13,595 nt of DNA from the NCBI GenBank assembly GCA_025362255.1, contig JANYGY010000232.1, positions 1 to 13,595 on the forward strand, in the 5' to 3' direction. Positions 1-5,263 of this stretch are shown one piece after another; the first letter of the stretch is position 1, and each line of letters starts with the position of its first letter. The notes beneath the pieces were generated by a model. It saw only the letters and a program-made list of their open reading frames with translations. It was not told the DNA's origin and ran no database searches. Source of the stretch: Planctomycetales bacterium. GTDB taxonomy: Bacteria; Planctomycetota; UBA11346. Both the position numbers and the translations under genes were made by a program.

Positions 1-437
1 GTCACCGCCAAGCCATCGCGATAGCGCAGATCGAGCAGCGCGCGCCAATCTGCCGGCAGTTCTTCAAGACAACGATTCAGCGCGGTGCGCCGCTCATCGT
101 GTTCGCGATCGACGTCCATGATCGCGGCCGCGACGGCCTCCAAAGCCGCCTCGCTCGGCACGTGGCCTTGCGGTTTCACCCGCCGCATCGCCGCCAACGC
201 CTGGCGCCGGGCGATCGCGCGCATGGTCGGCCAGGGATCAGCCAGCGCGCCGTATTCGTCCCATCGCTTGGCCATCACCAGCCACACTTCCTGACGCACA
301 TCATCAGCCACATGATGATCGTGGACGATCGCCAGGATGTACGCGGTCAACGCCCGCTGATGCGCCATGAAGACCCGGGTCGCGACCACCACGGGACCTT
401 CATTCGCGAGCTCGTCGTCATCGTCACGAGGGTTCAT
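1..437 (-). CDS. ECF-type RNA polymerase sigma factor, C-terminus cut by window edge
   Basis: Reading the minus strand from the ATG at 437 gives 145 open codons that run off the left edge. Residues about 20-85 look like sigma region 2: an amphipathic stretch around MAHQRALTAYILAIV, then the acidic DDVRQEVWLVMAKRWDEY segment expected for core binding and -10 recognition. Residues about 118-145 (LNRCLEELPADWRALLDLRY) match the start of region 4, where the -35-binding helix-turn-helix should follow outside the window. The arrangement resembles the RpoE-like sigma group abundant in Rhodopirellula and Verrucomicrobium relatives. It lies 84 nt downstream of the GH42 gene on the same strand with no terminator seen between them, so co-transcription is possible. 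The frame stays open upstream to the GH42 stop, but ATG 437 is the only good start. I see no clear Shine-Dalgarno. Regulon and any anti-sigma partner are unknown. Confidence 0.85.
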   Translation of the reverse strand, partial: MNPRDDDDELANEGPVVVATRVFMAHQRALTAYILAIVHDHHVADDVRQEVWLVMAKRWDEYGALADPWPTMRAIARRQALAAMRRVKPQGHVPSEAALEAVAAAIMDVDREHDERRTALNRCLEELPADWRALLDLRYRDGLAV

Positions 438-521
438 GAACGACAGCTTGGTGATGGCTCGACCCGGAAAGCGACCTGCATGCCTACCAATGCCACGACT
501 TCGCCAGATCTCACCTGGTTT

Positions 522-2609
522 TCAGCCGCAGCGTTCCAGCAGGCGGATCTGATAGGGCGTCAGGTCGGCTACATCGCGGTCGTCGCTCAGATGATCACGC
601 ATCTGCTGGGCTAACCTCAAACGTGTCGCGGAATGCCCGTGATTGAGCACGAACCACAGGTTTTTCGCCCCATCGTTCACCGGTACGATTTCGACCCACG
701 GACCGTCGCCACGGGGGGCATGGGGATCGATGACGGCTGGCGATCCTGCGGCGGTGCGTTTGATGATGACTTCTGCTACCACCGCGTCGGCCAAGGTTTC
801 GTCGACCAGGCCCGCGACATAAATCGCCAATCCACGGCCATGTTCATGGCAGGTGACCGCAGGCAGGCCGGCGGGCGGACTGCCTGCGGCAAAGCGGGCC
901 CACACGGCGCAGCCTTGGGCCTCCAGGTGATCGCACCACGTGTCGACGGAATACGTGCCGCCGGCCAACGGACCGTCACCGACCACCGGCACGGCGCCGT
1001 TGCGGCCGAGCGACGCCCAGTTGCCCGCGTGCTCACCAAGGCGCTCCTTCGGCGGCGCCAGACTTGGCGACAAGGCACTGAATTCGAGGCGCTCGCAGCC
1101 GACCACATCAGTCAGCCCCCAGGGCACGGGTTCTGCCGGCGCGACGTGGTCACGATCGAGCGTCGCCAGCGCAACGCCGCTGATCAGCGTTCCGCCGGCA
1201 GCGACGAACGCGCGCAAACGCGCAATCATCGCGGGATCGACCAAGCGCAGGCCGGTGGCGACCAGCACCTCGTACGCTCCGGGTTCGGGGATGATGGTGA
1301 CCACATCCGCAGCGCAGCCCGCGCGGCTCAACGCCCCGAACCAGCGCGCCGCGAGGTCGCGATATGGCATATTCGGGCCGGGCGGTTCGAGCTTCCAGGA
1401 ATCCGTGCTGGCAACGTCGAGCAGCACCGCCGCCCGCCGAGGACGGGTCAACCGATCCATCAGCGGAGCATGACGCATCAACTCGGTGCCGAATTTTGCC
1501 ACCAGGTCGTACCGCGCATTCTTGCGCGGTACGTGATCGAGGATGCCTCGCCAATATTGCTCACCGCCGAAACGCGCGGTGTCCCAGCGGAACCAGGTCA
1601 AGGCTTCAGCGCCATGGGCCACCGCCTGCCACGCCCACAAACGCACTTGGCGCAAATCGTCAGCGGCCGCGTCCATCGGCGAACCGATCTGCTGTTCGAG
1701 CATCCAATACCGTTTGCCGTTTTTGTAGCTGCGGGCGCAGGCATGCAGCAAGCCCAACGTCTCGGGTCGGGGATGCGGCGCGAACTGCACCGGATAGCAA
1801 TCCCAGCCGGCCACATCGAGTTCAGCAAACAGTTGGGGATCATCTTGACCCTGCCAACCGCTGAACATGTGGCAGACGTTGTGGGTGATCGGTTGAGTCG
1901 CTCCGGCGGCACGCAGCGCGCGCGCTTCGATCGCCAGGAAATCGGCATTGACCTCCTGGAAAAATCGCTGGCTGTCGAGCTTGAGTCCTGGGCTGTGCAG
2001 GCCCTGACCGAGACGGGGCAGCGGAACATCGTTAAACGTGCGGAATTCGCCCGAGCCGAAAACCATCCCCAGGCGTTCATTCACCGCTTCGATGGTGCCA
2101 TATTTGCGTTCGAGCCAGGCGCGGAATCCACTCACGCACGAGGCGCAGTAACAGCGCGTACCGAACATCCCCAACTCATTGTCGAGCTGCCAGCCGATGA
2201 TCCCTGGATGGTTGGCGAAGCGTTTGGCCAGGGCGGTGCTGATGCGTGCAGCAGCTGCGCGAAATCGCGGATGGCCGGGGCAGGTCATGCTGCGGCCGCC
2301 GAAATCCCACGGCCGACCATCCTCGTACACCATCCGGCAATCGTCTTCCGGCCGCGTGGCTTCGACCAGCCAGGCAGTTGGTCCGGCAGTGGGCACGGTG
2401 ATAACGGTGCCGATGCCTTCAGCGTGCAGGATGTCGATCACCTGCGCCAGCCAGTCGAAGGTGAAGACCCCCTCGCTGGCTTCGAGCCGACCCCACGCGA
2501 AGTCGGTGACCCGCGCCAGATTCATCCCCGCCTCGCGCATCCACCGCGCATCTTGCGCCCACAGGGACGCCGGGCGGTGTTCGGGATAATACGCAGAGCC
2601 ATGCAACAT
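522..2609 (-). CDS. GH42 family beta-galactosidase-like glycoside hydrolase
   Basis: A 695-residue glycosidase close to the usual GH42 length, predicted to hydrolyse beta-galactosides or related glycosides with retention. Residues about 5-385 form the TIM-barrel domain, opening with SAYYPEHRP close to the N-terminus. The acid/base is E145 in QLDNELG and the nucleophile is E305 in WMLEQQIG. C110 plus C153, C155 and C158 (RCYCASC) reproduce the structural zinc-binding cysteines known in GH42 enzymes. Residues about 392-610 fit the trimerisation domain (AAVLLDVASTDSW onward), and the tail after about 635 fits the small C-terminal domain. There is no signal peptide, so the enzyme is probably cytoplasmic and acts on imported oligosaccharides. 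Start ATG 2609 has a good Shine-Dalgarno (AAGGA, 7 nt upstream). It follows the PhyH-like gene by 118 nt on the same strand. Exact substrate specificity within GH42 cannot be read from sequence. Confidence 0.93.
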   Translation of the reverse strand: MLHGSAYYPEHRPASLWAQDARWMREAGMNLARVTDFAWGRLEASEGVFTFDWLAQVIDILHAEGIGTVITVPTAGPTAWLVEATRPEDDCRMVYEDGRPWDFGGRSMTCPGHPRFRAAAARISTALAKRFANHPGIIGWQLDNELGMFGTRCYCASCVSGFRAWLERKYGTIEAVNERLGMVFGSGEFRTFNDVPLPRLGQGLHSPGLKLDSQRFFQEVNADFLAIEARALRAAGATQPITHNVCHMFSGWQGQDDPQLFAELDVAGWDCYPVQFAPHPRPETLGLLHACARSYKNGKRYWMLEQQIGSPMDAAADDLRQVRLWAWQAVAHGAEALTWFRWDTARFGGEQYWRGILDHVPRKNARYDLVAKFGTELMRHAPLMDRLTRPRRAAVLLDVASTDSWKLEPPGPNMPYRDLAARWFGALSRAGCAADVVTIIPEPGAYEVLVATGLRLVDPAMIARLRAFVAAGGTLISGVALATLDRDHVAPAEPVPWGLTDVVGCERLEFSALSPSLAPPKERLGEHAGNWASLGRNGAVPVVGDGPLAGGTYSVDTWCDHLEAQGCAVWARFAAGSPPAGLPAVTCHEHGRGLAIYVAGLVDETLADAVVAEVIIKRTAAGSPAVIDPHAPRGDGPWVEIVPVNDGAKNLWFVLNHGHSATRLRLAQQMRDHLSDDRDVADLTPYQIRLLERCG

Positions 2610-2616
2610 GGGCGGA

Positions 2617-2621
2617 TCCTT
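2617..2621 (-). promoter_or_regulatory. Shine-Dalgarno of the GH42 gene
   Basis: On the minus strand this reads AAGGA, 7 nt before ATG 2609. It fixes the GH42 start and is among the clearest ribosome-binding sites in the window. Confidence 0.6.
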
Positions 2622-2629
2622 GGCTGAGG

Positions 2630-2680
2630 GTGGCTAAAGAATGTTCAGCCACACCGTCAGCGAATAAAAAAAGAGACGGT
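2630..2680. promoter_or_regulatory. Two adjacent inverted repeats upstream of the GH42 gene
   Basis: Two 6-bp inverted repeats lie next to each other in the 118-nt gap between the PhyH-like and GH42 genes. GTGGCT (2630-2635) pairs with AGCCAC (2647-2652) across an 11-nt loop. ACCGTC (2653-2658) pairs with GACGGT (2675-2680) across a 16-nt spacer that contains a run of seven A on the plus strand. The T-run lies inside the second loop rather than after a stem, so this is not a normal intrinsic terminator. It may be an operator or an mRNA processing site. Six-base arms can occur by chance. Confidence 0.25.
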
Positions 2681-2727
2681 CAGACACGTTCAACGACCAT
2701 CGAGAATGACAGCCGCTGGCTGCGTAC

Positions 2728-3465
2728 TCAATACATATGCAGGTCGCCCGCTGGCATCCGCTGACCAAGCAGCGACAGCCGTTGCGGCGAGGCTCCGACA
2801 AAGGCTTGCCACGGCATCGGGCCGCGCTCGACGAAGTACTGTTTCAACCACCACCAACCGTAATAGAGGTAGATTCCACGGCGGACGCCCTGACTGCGAT
2901 TACGACCGCCAGTGTGCCAGACCGAGGCGTTGATGATCGTCGCGTCGCCCGCCGAGGCGGTGACCGCGACCTCGCCGGGCAACGGGCCGTTGCGCCCGTC
3001 AACCGGTGGCATGCCGTGTCCGCGATGCGTTCCCGGCACCGCGCGCGTCTGACCCGTCTCAGGCGTGATGTCGTCGAGATACAAAATCGTGTTCGCGGCC
3101 AGCACGTGATCCCCGGGAAAGTGGAAGTCGCGGTGCCACGCGTAATCGGCCGAGGTGCTGTTCGGCCCCTGACGCAACAGATCCAACGACAACAACTGCA
3201 CCTGATCGCCAAACAATTCACGGTGACGATTGAGGATCGCCGGGTGCTCGATCAAGCGCACGAACACCGGATGAGTCAGCAATTGCTGATGGAAAACCCG
3301 ACCCTGTCCGCTGTGCGCCGTCCACATCTGATCGAAAGCCGCGCGCACCTCGGCCAGAAAATCCGAGTCGAGCAGGCCGCGACAGACGGTGAACCCGTCG
3401 CCATCAAACTGCTCGCGCTCACGCGCGGAAAATCCACTGGCGAGTAATTTTGGATGGGTGCTCAT
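2728..3465 (-). CDS. PhyH-type Fe(II)/2-oxoglutarate-dependent dioxygenase
   Basis: A 245-residue protein of the phytanoyl-CoA dioxygenase (PhyH) superfamily, non-haem iron enzymes that hydroxylate a substrate using O2 and 2-oxoglutarate. The N-terminus REREQFDGDGFTVCRGLLD is the typical PhyH opening. The iron-binding facial triad is visible: H111 and D113 in YAWHRDFHFPGDH, and distal H184 in ASVWHTGG. An arginine in the following RNRSQGVRRG stretch (R190, R195 or R196) probably binds 2-oxoglutarate. Length is slightly short for the family but all core motifs are present. ATG 3465 is chosen because the sequence before it loses PhyH character, although the frame stays open to 3702. It reads towards the GH42 gene, 118 nt away, and is divergent from the AraC regulator. 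A role in tailoring a sugar, a lipid or another metabolite handled by this locus is inference only; PhyH homologues act on very diverse substrates. Confidence 0.88.
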   Translation of the reverse strand: MSTHPKLLASGFSAREREQFDGDGFTVCRGLLDSDFLAEVRAAFDQMWTAHSGQGRVFHQQLLTHPVFVRLIEHPAILNRHRELFGDQVQLLSLDLLRQGPNSTSADYAWHRDFHFPGDHVLAANTILYLDDITPETGQTRAVPGTHRGHGMPPVDGRNGPLPGEVAVTASAGDATIINASVWHTGGRNRSQGVRRGIYLYYGWWWLKQYFVERGPMPWQAFVGASPQRLSLLGQRMPAGDLHMY

Positions 3466-3535
3466 GCTCGAGATTTTCGATTGCGGACATCCGGGTCCAA
3501 TTGCCTTTGGGACCGTCTCGCATATCCATACACGC
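3466..3535. promoter_or_regulatory. Divergent promoter region between PhyH-like and AraC genes
   Basis: This is the space between the PhyH-like start (ATG 3465, minus) and the preferred AraC start (ATG 3536, plus). It contains an inverted repeat, GGTCC at 3494-3498 and GGACC at 3510-3514, that could be an operator. Third-position GC in the AraC frame across this stretch is only about half, lower than in the gene body, which supports a non-coding role. No clear -35/-10 pair was identified. If the AraC gene really starts at 3464 this region would be coding. Confidence 0.35.
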
Positions 3536-4321
3536 ATGCGTCGTCTCGGCATGCCCTCGATCTTGCAACCGCCTCTGCAGGGTGCGTTGACTTTTTTGGC
3601 CTGCGTCGAAGAGCTGATTCCGGCGGGCGAATCCTTCAGCCAGATCCTCAACCGCTGCACCATCCAGACCACCGTCAAAGGCGAAGCCGAGATCACCGTC
3701 AATGGCCGGCCAATGACCCACCATCCGGGAAATCTGCTGGCGGTGGCGACCGGAGTCGAATTCTACGAGATCTCCACCAAGCCCTGGCACCTGCGCTACA
3801 TCATGCTTGAGGGTCCGTGGTGCGAACCATTGATCACTGCCCTGCACGCCAATGGCGGGGCGATGATGCTGGATCGCCCACCGCAACCGTGGCTGAATGC
3901 CCTCGGCACCGTGGTCGATTCCGGCATCACCGGTGATACCGGTTCGACCTGGCGGGTCGCCGCCGCCCTCGCCTCGTTGCTGGGCGGTCTGTCGGCCAAC
4001 ACCCCCGGCGACGGCGACCTGCTGGCGGAGATCGGTCGCCTCGTCGACGGCGCCCCCGAACGCCCGTGGAACATTACCGCCCTCGCCCGCTCGCTGCGCA
4101 TCGCCCCCCGCACCTTGCAGCAACGTTTTCGCAACCTCACCGGCGACGGCCCCGCGCACTGGGTGCTGCAACGCCGGATGGAACACGCCACCCACATGCT
4201 ACAACGCGGCATGGCGGTCAAAGACACCGCCGAACACCTCGGCTTCGCCAATCAATTCCACTTCTCACGCGCCTATAAACGCTGCCGCGGAGTGCCTCCG
4301 TCGACAATGACGTCGCGATGA
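3536..4321 (+). CDS. AraC-family transcriptional regulator
   Basis: A 261-residue regulator in the two-domain AraC layout. Residues about 20-110 fit a cupin-like effector-binding domain (EELIPAGESFSQ, a beta-rich core, then a PGNLLAVATGVEF turn). The C-terminus from about 178 carries the paired helix-turn-helix: WNITALARSLRIAPRTLQQR for the first, and DTAEHLGFANQFHFSRAYKR for the second, with the family hallmark GFANQFHFSRAYKR. Such proteins usually activate nearby sugar genes after binding a sugar signal, so the divergent PhyH/GH42 pair and the downstream oxygenase are likely targets. Start choice is uncertain. An in-frame ATG at 3464 would give 285 residues but overlap the neighbouring gene's start codon; ATG 3551 would give 256. 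I chose 3536 because it leaves a divergent promoter and the upstream codons look atypical. None of the candidates has a strong Shine-Dalgarno. Confidence 0.9.
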   Translation: MRRLGMPSILQPPLQGALTFLACVEELIPAGESFSQILNRCTIQTTVKGEAEITVNGRPMTHHPGNLLAVATGVEFYEISTKPWHLRYIMLEGPWCEPLITALHANGGAMMLDRPPQPWLNALGTVVDSGITGDTGSTWRVAAALASLLGGLSANTPGDGDLLAEIGRLVDGAPERPWNITALARSLRIAPRTLQQRFRNLTGDGPAHWVLQRRMEHATHMLQRGMAVKDTAEHLGFANQFHFSRAYKRCRGVPPSTMTSR

Positions 4322-4331
4322 CATCGCGATG
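4309..4331. repeat. 11-bp tandem repeat with a 10-bp palindrome at the AraC gene's 3' end
   Basis: Two tandem copies of gac(g/a)tcgcgat lie at 4309-4319 and 4320-4330, spanning the AraC stop codon. The second copy contributes to a perfect 10-bp palindrome, CATCGCGATG, at 4322-4331. The position about 50 nt upstream of the second PhyH-like gene would suit an operator, but it is small enough to be chance. Confidence 0.3.
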
Positions 4332-4378
4332 AATAAAAATGTAGAGAACCCAGAGCTGGGCCGCCAAAAGCCGTATTT

Positions 4379-5263
4379 ATGAAACCACTTTCCTCGGCTG
4401 ACATTCAACACTTCGAGCGATTTGGTTTCGTTCGCGTGCCTCAATGCATCGACCGAAATTTTTGCGCTGCGCAGGTGCGCCACGGCTGGGAGCGCTCGGG
4501 CTACGATCCGCATGATCCGGCCACGTGGGTGCGCGACCGTCTACATCTTTCCAACCAGATCTATTGGCCGATCGAACAGATAGCGCCCAAAGCCCAGGGC
4601 GCCATCCATCAACTGTGCGGGGGCGCCGAACGCATCAGGCCACCAGGTTGGTCTGATGCGTTCATCATTAATTTCCGTATTGATGCCGATCGTCCATGGA
4701 AAGATCCATCACCTGACACCGTGGGCTGGCATAAAGACGGAGATAATTTCAGACACTTCCTGGACAGCCCGGACCAGGCGTTGTTGACGATCGTCATCTG
4801 GCAGGATGTTGATGTCCGCGGTGGTGCGACTTTTATCGTGGCCGATTCGGTGCCGGTGGTGGCCCGACATCTCGCAGCGCATCCAGAGGGCTGCAGCCCC
4901 AACGAATTCGGCAGACTCGTCCATCAGTGCCGTGACTTCCGCCATGCCGTAGGTGATGCCGGTGACGTGTATCTGATGCATCCATTCATGCTCCATGCCA
5001 GTTCGCCAAACCATTCCGGGATCGCCCGTTTCATTACCAATCCCCCGGTGCAATACCTTGAACCGATGAATTTCGATCGTGATCCAGCGCTCCAAAGCCC
5101 GGTTGAACGTGCGATCCTTCGAGGACTGGAGCAAGAGCGATATTCGTTTCAGATCTCGGCGCCCCGCACTGGCATCGTGCCCGATCGCGAAAGACTCCAA
5201 GCTGAGCAGGATGTGGAAGAAAACGCCCGCGCCCTTGCCCGAGGCCGTACCCCGGAAATTTAG
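4379..5263 (+). CDS. Second PhyH-type Fe(II)/2-oxoglutarate dioxygenase
   Basis: A 294-residue PhyH-superfamily protein, clearly different in sequence from the one at 2728-3465. It opens with the family-like IQHFERFGFVRVPQCID. The metal triad is H118 and D120 in VGWHKDGDNF, with distal H206 in YLMHPFMLHASSPN; R217 in GIARFI is the probable 2-oxoglutarate-binding arginine. VRGGATFIVADS (146-157) matches the strand that follows the core, where family members often show GGTxxxPGSH. The last 40 residues are charged (RERLQAEQDVEENARALARGR) and probably helical. It lies 57 nt after the AraC gene on the same strand, so it may share that transcript or have its own promoter. No convincing ribosome-binding site precedes ATG 4379. 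Its stop codon overlaps the convergent sigma-fusion stop. The substrate is unknown. Confidence 0.87.
   Translation: MKPLSSADIQHFERFGFVRVPQCIDRNFCAAQVRHGWERSGYDPHDPATWVRDRLHLSNQIYWPIEQIAPKAQGAIHQLCGGAERIRPPGWSDAFIINFRIDADRPWKDPSPDTVGWHKDGDNFRHFLDSPDQALLTIVIWQDVDVRGGATFIVADSVPVVARHLAAHPEGCSPNEFGRLVHQCRDFRHAVGDAGDVYLMHPFMLHASSPNHSGIARFITNPPVQYLEPMNFDRDPALQSPVERAILRGLEQERYSFQISAPRTGIVPDRERLQAEQDVEENARALARGRTPEI

Noticed and set aside
633..2627. 664-codon open frame on the plus strand, antisense to the GH42 gene
   Set aside because: Its translation is rich in His, Arg and Gln with no recognisable motifs, while the opposite strand has complete GH42 catalytic and zinc motifs. It is a high-GC mirror frame.
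3466..3702. 79-residue N-terminal extension of the first PhyH-like protein
   Set aside because: It is antisense to the AraC gene and lacks PhyH character; the family-like N-terminus begins at ATG 3465.
3419..4195. 258-codon minus-strand frame antisense to the AraC gene
   Set aside because: It has Gly/Arg-rich content without motifs; the plus strand has a clear AraC helix-turn-helix.
4346..4359. Possible terminator hairpin (CCCAG/CTGGG) after the AraC gene
   Set aside because: The arms leave only a 2-nt loop, or 4 bp with a 4-nt loop, and no T-run follows.
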